Positions 1 through 7,637 of a stretch of 64,000 bases of DNA are shown piece after piece (within the stretch, counting starts at the first letter, position 1; the number at the start of each line of letters is the position of its first letter). Below the pieces are notes generated by a model, which did no database searches, was not told the DNA's origin, and saw only the letters and a list, made by a program, of their open reading frames with translations. The position numbers and the translations under genes are program-made. This stretch comes from Hominiventricola aquisgranensis (GTDB lineage Bacteria > Bacillota > Clostridia > Lachnospirales > Lachnospiraceae): contig NZ_JBBMFC010000005.1 of NCBI RefSeq assembly GCF_040096225.1, positions 87,165 to 151,164 of the forward strand. Direction: 5' to 3'.

Positions 1-1282
1 TCTTCTTCCACACCAGACGGGTCATCTCGCCCAGATAGGATAACGAACCGAATGCCACAATGGCATCCTCTTTTTCTGCTTTCTCATATGCCAGATCCAC
101 AGCTGCCGCAAGGCTTTCTGCAGCCTGCACATGAGAGTTGTATTTCTTCACCGTATTGGCCAGCTCTTCTGCCGGCAACGCCCTCGGATTGTCTGGTGTC
201 ATAACTGTGATCACCTCTGCTGCCAGCGATACTGTCTGCCGGACCACCTCTTCATATTCCTTATCTGCCAGCACACCCATGATAAAGATCAGCCTCTTGC
301 CCGGCAGATCCCGCTCTACACTTTCACGGAATACCCTTGCTGCATCCCGGTTGTGGGCGCCATCCACGATAAACAACGGATCTCTGGCAATGGCACTGAA
401 CCGTCCCAGCCAGACTGTCTTCTTCATACCGGCTTTCAGTGCTTCCTCAGATATCTCATAGCCTTTTCTCTTCAGCTCATCCAGCACTTCCAGTGCCAGT
501 GCCCCGTTCAGAAACTGATATTCTCCTGCAAGGGCGATCTCCACCTGCGCATGTTCTTTGTAACTGAAGATCTGACCTTCCAGTCCACGCTTCTCAATCT
601 TTATCTTCTCTGGCTCTACACAGATCAGTTCACAGCCTTCCTGCTCTGCTTTTTTCCGAACAGACACAGCTGCTTCCGGCTGCTGACTTGCACTGACCAC
701 TGTACATCCAGGCTTTATGATCCCTGCCTTATGCTCAGCAATCTCTCCCAGCGTATTCCCAAGGAATCCCATATGATCCATACTGATGGATGCCAGTACA
801 GCCACCTTCGTATTCCTGATCACATTTGTCGCATCCAGCCTGCCACCCATGCCGACTTCCAGTACCACCAGATCACAGTTCTGTTCCAGAAAATAAAGAA
901 ATGCAATGGCAGTCTCCATCTCGAACATGGTCGGATGCTGTCTGCCTTCTGCCAGAAGCTGGTCTCCTGCAGCCTTCACCTTCTCTGTCAGCCGGATCAG
1001 ATCTTCTCTGGAAATATAGGATTCATTAACCTGGATCCGTTCCCGGTAACTGAAGATTGTTGGCGAAATATATCTTCCTACTTTATATCCTGCTTCCTTC
1101 AGAACCGTCGATACATAAGCCAGCACGGAACCCTTCCCATTGGTTCCTGCAATATGCACAAAAGTCAACTGATCCTGCGGATTTCCAAGCAGGCTCAACA
1201 GATTCCGGATCGGTTCTACACTGAATTCACCAGAATACTGATTGCAGTCTGCAAGATATGTTTTTGCTTCTTCATATGTCAT
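1..1282 (-). CDS. folC: Folylpolyglutamate synthase / dihydrofolate synthase (3' end outside window)
   Basis: Mur-ligase-type enzyme that adds glutamate to (dihydro)folate, keeping folates in the cytosol. The minus-strand frame from the ATG at 1282 reads MTYEEAKTYLADCNQYS, then the P-loop HIAGTNGKGSV, EVGMGGRLDATN and SMDHMGFLGNTLGEIAEHKAGI, all typical of FolC, and later VDGAHNRDAARVF of the C-terminal domain. About 427 codons are visible and the family is about 430 residues long, so only the last few codons are missing. An in-frame GTG lies two codons upstream, and the ribosome site is weak for either start. It is divergent from the CmpB-like gene. Folate synthesis links it functionally to dfr and thyA at 23-24.6 kb. 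Confidence 0.93.
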   Translation of the reverse strand, partial: MTYEEAKTYLADCNQYSGEFSVEPIRNLLSLLGNPQDQLTFVHIAGTNGKGSVLAYVSTVLKEAGYKVGRYISPTIFSYRERIQVNESYISREDLIRLTEKVKAAGDQLLAEGRQHPTMFEMETAIAFLYFLEQNCDLVVLEVGMGGRLDATNVIRNTKVAVLASISMDHMGFLGNTLGEIAEHKAGIIKPGCTVVSASQQPEAAVSVRKKAEQEGCELICVEPEKIKIEKRGLEGQIFSYKEHAQVEIALAGEYQFLNGALALEVLDELKRKGYEISEEALKAGMKKTVWLGRFSAIARDPLFIVDGAHNRDAARVFRESVERDLPGKRLIFIMGVLADKEYEEVVRQTVSLAAEVITVMTPDNPRALPAEELANTVKKYNSHVQAAESLAAAVDLAYEKAEKEDAIVAFGSLSYLGEMTRLVWKK

Positions 1283-1353
1283 GTCTGTCACACTTTCATC
1301 TGTTTACTATCAAATAATCCAGGACCTCATTTGTAAAAGCCCGAATCATTATC

Positions 1354-1382
1354 AGTATAGTATAATCTGTCACATATTTCAA
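1354..1382 (-). promoter_or_regulatory. Promoter of folC
   Basis: Read on the minus strand, TTGAAA and TATACT are separated by 17 bases, upstream of the folC start. This is a good sigma-A type match. The 5' leader would be about 65 bases. Confidence 0.6.
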
Positions 1383-1393
1383 ATACTACGGAC

Positions 1394-1813
1394 ATGATGA
1401 AACGAAATTTTTTATTATGTGGACTCCTTGGATGGTCCCTTGAAATCTTCTGGACCGGTCTTCATTCTCTGTTTAAAAGAGACAGACAACTCATGGGCCA
1501 CTCTTCCCTGTGGATGTTTCCCATCTACGGAAGTGCCGCTTTCCTGGCTCCTCTCATGCACAGACTCCAGAAGAACTGCATCTGGAAAAGAGGCCTTATC
1601 TATATGTTATGCATCTATCTGGGTGAATATATCAGTGGAAGACTGTTAAAACGCAAAGATATGTGTCCCTGGGATTACAGCGATTGCCCGCTCCAGTATC
1701 AGGGTGTGATCCGCTTTGATTTTGCACCGCTGTGGTTTCTGACAGGGCTTCTGTTTGAACGGGTGATCCTGTACAGATCAAGCAATCAAGATTCTGAATT
1801 TCCGCAAAATTAG
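1394..1813 (+). CDS. CmpB-like (putative ABC permease, PF06541) membrane protein
   Basis: This 139-residue protein has three to four hydrophobic stretches (about 5-20, 42-58, 70-85 and 110-128). It resembles the CmpB / DUF1113 family: an N-terminal GWSLEIFWTG helix, a central GEYISGRLL segment and the CPWDYS motif, followed by FDFAPLWFLTGLLFE. The family is annotated as a putative ABC permease, but no ATPase lies next to it here, so transport is not supported by context. The ribosome site is poor, and either of two adjacent ATG codons could start it. It runs in the same direction as pyrBI, separated by a long inverted repeat. Family call is good; function is unknown. Confidence 0.8.
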   Translation: MMKRNFLLCGLLGWSLEIFWTGLHSLFKRDRQLMGHSSLWMFPIYGSAAFLAPLMHRLQKNCIWKRGLIYMLCIYLGEYISGRLLKRKDMCPWDYSDCPLQYQGVIRFDFAPLWFLTGLLFERVILYRSSNQDSEFPQN

Positions 1814-1820
1814 GTCTTGC

Positions 1821-1890
1821 TTTTTAAGATGTGATAGTGTATTCTCTTGGGTTAGGGAGATTTGAAGAATACACTCCCACATCTTAAAAA
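1821..1890 (+). repeat. Long inverted repeat in the pyrB leader
   Basis: Arms 1821-1844 and 1867-1890 are each 24 nt and pair at 22 of 24 positions around a 22-nt loop. The base of the stem reads TTTTTAAGATGTG / CACATCTTAAAAA. It ends 18 nt before the pyrB ATG. A weak promoter-like pair, TTGCTT (1817-1822) and TATTCT (1840-1845) with a 17-nt spacer, lies over the left arm, so the element could be a DNA operator or, if read through from upstream, an RNA hairpin. No PyrR-binding-loop consensus is seen. Confidence 0.75.
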
Positions 1891-1908
1891 CACACTTAGG
1901 AGGTATCT

Positions 1909-2829
1909 ATGAGACATCTGATGAGTCCTCTGGATTTCAGTGTCGAAGAACTGGATCAGTTATTGAATCTGGCTCATGATATTGAATTACACCCGGAGAA
2001 ATACGCCCATGCCTGTGACGGCAAAAAGCTCGCCACACTGTTTTATGAACCGAGTACCCGTACACGTCTTAGTTTTGAAGCTGCCATGTTAAATCTTGGA
2101 GGCAGTGTTTTAGGTTTTTCTTCTGCGGCAAGCAGTTCCGCTTCCAAAGGTGAAAGTGTTTCCGATACCATTCGTATGATTTCCTGTTACGCCGATATAT
2201 GTGCTATGCGTCACCCAAAGGAAGGTGCTCCGATGGTAGCAAGCATGGCTTCTTCTATTCCGGTCATCAATGCCGGCGACGGCGGTCATCAGCATCCCAC
2301 GCAGACATTAACCGATCTTCTTACGATCCGTTCCTTAAAAGGACGGCTTGATCATTTTACCATTGGTCTGTGCGGAGACTTAAAATTCGGTCGTACTGTT
2401 CACTCTCTGGTACGTGCACTGTCCCGCTATGAAGGTGTAAACTTTATCTTCATCTCTCCGGAAGAATTAAAAGTACCGGATTATATTAAAGAAGATGTAT
2501 TGGAAGCAAATAACATTCCATACCAGGAAGCAGAACGTATCGAAGACGTAATGCCGGAGCTGGATGTTCTTTATATGACCCGTGTGCAGAAAGAACGTTT
2601 CTTCAACGAAGAAGACTATGTACGTCTGAAAGATTTCTACATATTGAATAACCAGAAGATGAAGCTGGCCAAAGACGATATGATCGTTATGCATCCGCTC
2701 CCAAGAGTGAATGAGATCTCTGTAGAAGTGGACAAGGATCCGCGTGCTGCTTATTTCCGTCAGGTACAGTACAGTGTCTACGCACGTATGGCTCTGATTC
2801 TCACATTGTTGGAGGTAAAAGTATGTTAA
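1909..2829 (+). CDS. pyrB: Aspartate carbamoyltransferase catalytic chain
   Basis: Condenses carbamoyl phosphate with L-aspartate, the committed step of UMP synthesis. The 306-residue length is normal. The carbamoyl-phosphate loop STRTR is at residues 49-53, the K80-GES loop follows, and HPTQ is at 129-132. The C-terminal half carries HPLPRVNEI. The ATG follows AGGAGG at a spacing of 6. The last codons overlap pyrI by 7 nt, so the two chains are translationally coupled and should form the allosteric PyrB-PyrI holoenzyme. The later pathway genes pyrFKDE are 53 kb away on the other strand. Confidence 0.97.
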   Translation: MRHLMSPLDFSVEELDQLLNLAHDIELHPEKYAHACDGKKLATLFYEPSTRTRLSFEAAMLNLGGSVLGFSSAASSSASKGESVSDTIRMISCYADICAMRHPKEGAPMVASMASSIPVINAGDGGHQHPTQTLTDLLTIRSLKGRLDHFTIGLCGDLKFGRTVHSLVRALSRYEGVNFIFISPEELKVPDYIKEDVLEANNIPYQEAERIEDVMPELDVLYMTRVQKERFFNEEDYVRLKDFYILNNQKMKLAKDDMIVMHPLPRVNEISVEVDKDPRAAYFRQVQYSVYARMALILTLLEVKVC

Positions 2830-3266
2830 ATATTGGCGGACTTCACGAAGGCTTTGTACTTGACCATATCGAAGCCGGTAAAAGTATGGAGATTTATAAA
2901 TATCTGAACCTGGACAAATTTGACTGCTGTGTAGCGATCATTAAAAATGCACGCAGCAACAAGATGGGAAGAAAGGACATCATCAAGATTGAATGCCCGA
3001 TCGACCAGATCGATCTGGATGCTCTTGGTTTTATTGATCACAATATTACGATCAATATCATCAAAGATGATAAAATTGTGGAGAAAAAGACCTTATCTCT
3101 TCCGAAAGAGATCCACAACGTAGTCAGCTGCAAAAACCCGAGATGTATCTCCTCTATTGAGCAGGAGCTGGAACAGGTATTTGTTCTGACAGATCCGGTA
3201 AAAGGGATCTACCGCTGCAAATACTGCGAAGAGCAGTATCACAGACATAAGAAAATTACCAAATAA
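2823..3266 (+). CDS. pyrI: Aspartate carbamoyltransferase regulatory chain
   Basis: This is the nucleotide-binding, zinc-binding regulatory subunit of ATCase. The protein has 147 residues. The four zinc ligands are visible as C103 and C108 (SCKNPRC) and C132 and C135 (CKYC). The N-terminal part matches the allosteric domain that binds CTP/ATP. GGAGG lies 7 nt before the ATG, inside pyrB. Presence of PyrI means feedback by nucleotides acts on the enzyme itself, which may explain the lack of an obvious PyrR attenuator here. A terminator follows directly. Confidence 0.96.
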   Translation: MLNIGGLHEGFVLDHIEAGKSMEIYKYLNLDKFDCCVAIIKNARSNKMGRKDIIKIECPIDQIDLDALGFIDHNITINIIKDDKIVEKKTLSLPKEIHNVVSCKNPRCISSIEQELEQVFVLTDPVKGIYRCKYCEEQYHRHKKITK

Positions 3267-3274
3267 ATACTACG

Positions 3275-3311
3275 AAAGCCAGTGTCTACCTGTATGGCAG
3301 ACACTGGCTTT
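3275..3311. terminator. Bidirectional terminator between pyrI and the sensor kinase
   Basis: A perfect 13-bp stem, AAAGCCAGTGTCT / AGACACTGGCTTT, with an 11-nt loop lies between two convergent genes. A/T runs on both sides let it serve both strands. Confidence 0.85.
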
Positions 3312-3319
3312 ATTATCAT

Positions 3320-4648
3320 CTACCCTTTCGCCAGCGGAAGTTCCATCTCAATGGTAAAGGTATTTTTCTGTGTATCAGTTCTCCACGCAAAGGTTCCTCC
3401 ATGATTTTCAATGATCCTTCTGCATGTCTTAAGACCGATCTGGGTGCTCTCTATCTGGTTCTTTTGCTCAAGAACATGGTTCTTGAGCAGGATGTGCAGC
3501 ATATCCTGGTGCTCGTCGATCTGAATCTGTAATGGATACGCGGGATCTCCATATTTTTTCAGATTGGACAACAGATTGTCCATGACACGCTGCATATATT
3601 CACTGTCCACCTGAACTGCTCCTGGCAGTTCACCAATCTGACAGTCGATCGTTCCACCCCGATCCTGCCAGTCAAAGAACTGCCCATTACACAGATCCTC
3701 TGCCATCTCCTCACAGGGAATTGTCTGCAGCTGCAGTTCTTTTTCTTCTTTTCCATAGACCAGAAAATATTCAAAGAGCCGGTCAGAGACTTTCTTGATC
3801 TGAAATGCTTTCTTTCTGCAATATTCCAGATACTTCTGAAGCTGCTCCTCATTTTCATAGCGATGCATATTAAGGAGTTCCAGATAACCGATCAGCGAAG
3901 TCAACGGTGTCCTCAGATCGTGAGACATGGCTGTCACCAGCTCCATATTGGCCTTCTCCGCCTCCGCCTTCATCTGCTGCTCTTCCAGAAATCCATTTTT
4001 CAGTGCCGTAATTCCTTCTGCCAGACTGGTGATCTCATCGTTTCCTTTGATTGTGATCGGATATTCCAGATTGCCTCCGCCTAATATCTTAAGTTCACTC
4101 TCCAGCCGATTGATATAACGGATCTTATGATGGATCATCAGCAACAGCAATAACAAAAAGACGATTCCTCCGGTCACATACATGGCAGCATCTGCCCAGT
4201 ACATATAATTCATATCCAGATAAACTTCCAGCTGAACCTTTATAGGCGTTCCATCATAAAGATTGACTGTATAATACATGGATTCATATTCCGTATCTAC
4301 TTCATAAGGCTCATCCCCGGAGTTCGCCATAAATGGTCCCAGCAGCTCGTCAATATCCCGGTAAAAGGTCACATACACATTTTTCTGTTTCCGGACCCAG
4401 TTTACCAGCTGCTTAATATTATCCTCTGTCACCTGCTCTTCCTGCACATAATCCTGCAGGCTCTGCAGCATATCTGTTATATCCTGCTCATATTTTTCAT
4501 CGGAATATACCACATTATAGATCCAGTCGACAGCAATATTCCGTGCAAGATTCGCGGCGGCGATCGCAATTAGCAACGCTGCCGCACACATACCAAGCAG
4601 TTCCAGCGTCAGTCGGTTTTTCCAGATATTTTTCTTCTTAGTTGACAC
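3320..4648 (-). CDS. Sensor histidine kinase (VanS-like)
   Basis: Membrane kinase of a two-component pair, 442 residues. TM1 is at about 14-36 and TM2 at about 154-173, flanking a roughly 115-residue extracellular region; then a HAMP segment (about 175-225) and the H-box MSHDLRTPLTSL with the phospho-acceptor H243. The N-box is DNLLSNLKKYG. The usual DxGxG G1 box of the ATPase domain is not visible: that stretch reads LLKNHVLEQKNQIEST before QIGLKTCRRIIENHGG. This pattern occurs in a subset of Firmicutes kinases. The start overlaps the response regulator by 11 nt, so the two are coupled. The signal sensed is unknown. Confidence 0.9.
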   Translation of the reverse strand: MSTKKKNIWKNRLTLELLGMCAAALLIAIAAANLARNIAVDWIYNVVYSDEKYEQDITDMLQSLQDYVQEEQVTEDNIKQLVNWVRKQKNVYVTFYRDIDELLGPFMANSGDEPYEVDTEYESMYYTVNLYDGTPIKVQLEVYLDMNYMYWADAAMYVTGGIVFLLLLLLMIHHKIRYINRLESELKILGGGNLEYPITIKGNDEITSLAEGITALKNGFLEEQQMKAEAEKANMELVTAMSHDLRTPLTSLIGYLELLNMHRYENEEQLQKYLEYCRKKAFQIKKVSDRLFEYFLVYGKEEKELQLQTIPCEEMAEDLCNGQFFDWQDRGGTIDCQIGELPGAVQVDSEYMQRVMDNLLSNLKKYGDPAYPLQIQIDEHQDMLHILLKNHVLEQKNQIESTQIGLKTCRRIIENHGGTFAWRTDTQKNTFTIEMELPLAKG

Positions 4649-5324
4649 AGTAACCCCTTCCCCAGATATTCTGGATATAAGATTCTCCCTTCTTCTCCAG
4701 CTTCCGGCGGATGTTACGGATATGCACCATCACCGTATTACCGGAATTAGGCAAAAATTCTTCCTTCCATACCAGTTCATAGATCTCTTTGACGGAAAAT
4801 ACTTTTCTCGGATGAGAGATCAGCAGAAGAAGGATCTGATATTCCATCTCCGTGAGAGCGATCTTCTCTCCCGCCGTCTGCACCGTCTGCAGATCCGGAT
4901 CAATCGTAATATCCCGATAACACACCAGCTCTTCTTCCTTCTCTTCCTGCTTCTGATACACTTTATAGCGGCGGATCAGCGCTTTCACTCTGGACAACAG
5001 TTCCATATAAGAAAATGGCTTTACCAGATAGTCATCGCCTCCTGCAGAAAAACCAAGTACTTTATCATGTTCTCCTGATTTTGCAGTCAGAAACAGGATA
5101 GGCACATTATTTTTCTCACGAATCTTCGTACATGCAGCGATTCCCGATTCTCCGGGCATCATAATATCAAGGATCACCAGATCCTTTCCAGACGCTTTTT
5201 CTACTGCTTCCTGCGCATTACAGGCTTCTGTAATCTCATAGCCCTCACTGGACAGCATCATCTGCAGCACTTCCCGGATCTCCGGTTCATCATCAACCAC
5301 AAGAATTTTCTGTTTTTCTGCCAT
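4638..5324 (-). CDS. OmpR-family response regulator
   Basis: DNA-binding partner of the downstream kinase, 228 residues. The receiver domain has the acidic pair DD (11-12), the phospho-acceptor D53 in LDIMMPGESG, and the conserved Lys in LVKPFSYMEL. The C-terminal winged helix (about 130-228) carries LTEMEYQILLLLISHPRKVF and TVMVHIRNIRRKLE of the PhoB/OmpR type. It resembles VanR-like regulators of cell-envelope genes. No transporter or resistance gene lies beside the pair, so the target cannot be guessed. It starts 103 nt after galK ends, beyond the galK terminator, so it probably has its own promoter. Confidence 0.93.
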   Translation of the reverse strand: MAEKQKILVVDDEPEIREVLQMMLSSEGYEITEACNAQEAVEKASGKDLVILDIMMPGESGIAACTKIREKNNVPILFLTAKSGEHDKVLGFSAGGDDYLVKPFSYMELLSRVKALIRRYKVYQKQEEKEEELVCYRDITIDPDLQTVQTAGEKIALTEMEYQILLLLISHPRKVFSVKEIYELVWKEEFLPNSGNTVMVHIRNIRRKLEKKGESYIQNIWGRGYCVN

Positions 5325-5420
5325 CTGTGCACGCTCCTCTCCTCATATTTTCTCCAGTGTAACATGTATCTCACCTGCAAATAAAGACCTTTGAAACATA
5401 ATTAAGATTAATTAAGAAAA

Positions 5421-5446
5421 TGGAGCATCAGACTTCTGATGCTCCA
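5421..5446 (-). terminator. galK terminator overlapping its stop codon
   Basis: A perfect 12-bp stem, TGGAGCATCAGA / TCTGATGCTCCA, has only 2 nt between the arms and is followed on the minus strand by ATTTTC. The right arm contains the last galK codons and the left arm its TGA. Confidence 0.8.
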
Positions 5447-6594
5447 TTGCCGGTCTCCATAATGTAGAACTCAGCAGTTCTGCCAGTTCTCTCTTTATAA
5501 TGTGATCCTACCCTGGACACAAATTCATTCACTGCATCGTTCTCCACAATACTGATGGTACAACCTCCAAATCCAGCTCCCATCATACGGGATCCCAGGA
5601 CTCCCTCGATCTCCCAGGCTTCCTCCACCAGAATATCCAGCTCCTCACAGGACACTTCAAAATCCTCTTTCAATGATAGATGAGACGCATTCATCAACTG
5701 TCCGAATTCCCGGATATCTCCTTTATTCAATGCTTCTACCGCCTGGATCGTCCGCTGATTCTCTGTCACTGCATGTCTGGCCCTCCGCAGACACACCGGA
5801 CGGCGAATCATCTCCTGCACCTGTTCAAACACATCTGCGGTCAGCTCACTTAAATTCTGAATGGCGATCACCGTCTGCAGATCATGAAGAGCTTCCTGAC
5901 ACTGTGCCTGCCGTTCCTGATAGCGTTCATCCACCGCAAGACGCGCTTTCTGACTGTTTGTTACAATAATCTTCTGATGCGGCAGCTCCAGCGGTGCATA
6001 TTCATAAGAAAGATCACTGGTATCCAGCAGGATCGCATGATCCTTCTTACCCATGGCAATGGCAAAAGGATCCATAATCCCACTGCTCATGCCAATATAT
6101 TCATTCTCTGCAAGTCTCGCAAACAATGCCAGATCGATCATGCTCAGATCTTTGATCTCCATCAGGTCTCTGATGATCAGTCCGGTCACCACTTCCAACG
6201 AAGCAGAAGAGCCAATCCCCAGACCTTTTGGAATATCTCCATAATACAGCAGATCCATTCCGCAGGCCACTGGCACCCCTTTCTTCATCAATGTACAGAT
6301 CATTCCCTTTGGATAATTGGCCCATCCATGTTCCCTCTTCCAGTCCAGCTCCCACACGGGCAGCTCCAGGACTCCCTGATCCGGATAATTCAGAGAACAA
6401 AAACGAAACCGGTTGTCTGTCCTTTTTCTTACAAGTGCATAGGTTCCCATGGTGATCGCACAGGGAAATACATGACCTCCATTATAATCGGTATGTTCCC
6501 CGATCAGATTTACCCGGCCGGGTGCAAAAAAGATGCCCGTCACTGCACCGTCCCCATAAATCTGTTGAAATTTGTCCACAAGTTGTTGTTTCAT
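5428..6594 (-). CDS. galK: Galactokinase
   Basis: GHMP-family kinase that phosphorylates galactose at C1 for the Leloir pathway. The 388-residue length is normal. The galactokinase signature GRVNLIGEHTDYNGG is near residue 26, the ATP-binding GLGIGSSASLEV is in the middle, and the GHMP C-terminal motif MMGAGFGGCTISIV is near 337. It starts at ATG with GAGGAG nearby. No galT or galE lies next to it, so it is a stand-alone gene with its own promoter and terminator. A palindrome embracing its promoter suggests a repressor site. Confidence 0.97.
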   Translation of the reverse strand: MKQQLVDKFQQIYGDGAVTGIFFAPGRVNLIGEHTDYNGGHVFPCAITMGTYALVRKRTDNRFRFCSLNYPDQGVLELPVWELDWKREHGWANYPKGMICTLMKKGVPVACGMDLLYYGDIPKGLGIGSSASLEVVTGLIIRDLMEIKDLSMIDLALFARLAENEYIGMSSGIMDPFAIAMGKKDHAILLDTSDLSYEYAPLELPHQKIIVTNSQKARLAVDERYQERQAQCQEALHDLQTVIAIQNLSELTADVFEQVQEMIRRPVCLRRARHAVTENQRTIQAVEALNKGDIREFGQLMNASHLSLKEDFEVSCEELDILVEEAWEIEGVLGSRMMGAGFGGCTISIVENDAVNEFVSRVGSHYKERTGRTAEFYIMETGNGASEV

Positions 6595-6623
6595 TGCACT
6601 CTCCTCACCGCTTGTTTTGTCTA

Positions 6624-6667
6624 TGGGCGTATCATATCATATTTTGTCACTTTTGTTAATATGCCCA
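6624..6667 (-). promoter_or_regulatory. galK promoter inside an inverted repeat
   Basis: On the minus strand TTAACA (6654-6659) and TATGAT (6631-6636) have a 17-nt spacer. The promoter is enclosed by the arms TGGGCGTAT (6624-6632) and ATATGCCCA (6659-6667), which pair with one G-T wobble. The layout suits a repressor operator or a looped site; no regulator can be named. Confidence 0.5.
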
Positions 6668-6672
6668 TCGCA

Positions 6673-6700
6673 TTGACTTTTTCATCTTAGGTGATACAAT
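6673..6700 (+). promoter_or_regulatory. Promoter of uppP
   Basis: TTGACT and TACAAT are separated by 16 nt, 33 nt before the uppP ATG, divergent from galK. Confidence 0.65.
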
Positions 6701-6733
6701 GGAAAAAAATATTTTATTAAGGAGTATTCTCAT

Positions 6734-7552
6734 ATGTTAGAATTTTTAAAAGTAATTCTTCTGGGAATCGTTGAGGGAATCACAGAGTGGCTCCCCATCT
6801 CCAGTACCGGACACATGATTCTTGTGGAACAGTTTGTAAAACTGAATGTTACAGACGAATTTCTGGAAATGTTCCGTGTTGTGATCCAGCTTGGTGCGAT
6901 CCTGGCAGTCGTCGTTCTCTATTTTCCGAAGCTGTGGCCATTCTGCAGCCCGAGAGACGGATGGATCAAAAAGGATACCTGGATCCTCTGGTTCAAGGTG
7001 CTGGTAGCCGCACTGCCTGCAGCCATCATCGGACTTCCTTTTGATGATCTGCTGGATAAACTGTTTTACAATTACCAGACAGTAGCTGTCACTTTGATCC
7101 TCTACGGTGTTCTGTTCATAGTCGTTGAAAACTATAACAAGAATCGTCGTCCGCGAACCAGGAAGCTGGAAGCACTTCCCTGGTCCACCGCTTTATTGAT
7201 CGGTGTCTTTCAGATACTTGCCCTGATTCCTGGCACTTCCAGATCCGGTTCCACGATTCTCGGTGCGATCCTGCTTGGCTGCTCCCGTTCTGTAGCTGCT
7301 GAGTTCAGCTTTTTCCTTTCCATTCCGGTCATGTTCGGAGCCAGCCTTTTAAAACTGTTGAAATTCGGACTTCACTTTACCGGATCCGAAGCAGCGATCC
7401 TTCTTGTCGGCATGGTAACCGCCTTCGTAGTATCCATTCTGGCAATCAAATTCCTGATGGGATACATCAAGAAAAATAACTTCAAACCGTTCGGATATTA
7501 CCGGATCGCTCTTGGAGTTCTTGTTCTTGCATACTTCATTTTCCTCGGCTGA
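6734..7552 (+). CDS. uppP: Undecaprenyl-diphosphatase
   Basis: Integral membrane phosphatase of the BacA family that recycles undecaprenyl pyrophosphate to the lipid carrier used for peptidoglycan and glycan assembly; overproduction gives bacitracin resistance in other bacteria. The 272-residue length is typical. The two signature loops are present: GIVEGITEWLPISSTGHM at residues 11-28 and PGTSRSGSTI near 163-172. Seven or eight hydrophobic helices are visible. AAGGAG precedes the ATG. It is a single-gene unit between its own promoter and terminator. Confidence 0.96.
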   Translation: MLEFLKVILLGIVEGITEWLPISSTGHMILVEQFVKLNVTDEFLEMFRVVIQLGAILAVVVLYFPKLWPFCSPRDGWIKKDTWILWFKVLVAALPAAIIGLPFDDLLDKLFYNYQTVAVTLILYGVLFIVVENYNKNRRPRTRKLEALPWSTALLIGVFQILALIPGTSRSGSTILGAILLGCSRSVAAEFSFFLSIPVMFGASLLKLLKFGLHFTGSEAAILLVGMVTAFVVSILAIKFLMGYIKKNNFKPFGYYRIALGVLVLAYFIFLG

Positions 7553-7581
7553 TGCCGTCCATAGTACATACAATGGAACCT

Positions 7582-7607
7582 AAGAGCCGCAAACAGCGGC
7601 TCTTTTT
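7582..7607 (+). terminator. uppP terminator
   Basis: A 9-bp stem, AAGAGCCGC / GCGGCTCTT, with a 5-nt loop and a T run. It sits just before the DUF815 gene. Confidence 0.88.
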
Positions 7608-7637
7608 TATATCACAAACACATAGGAGAGACCTCAC

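Noticed and set aside
131..1336. A 401-codon open frame on the plus strand
   Set aside because: It runs antisense to folC, has Cys/His/Phe-rich composition typical of a reverse-complement shadow, and has no ribosome site or domain.
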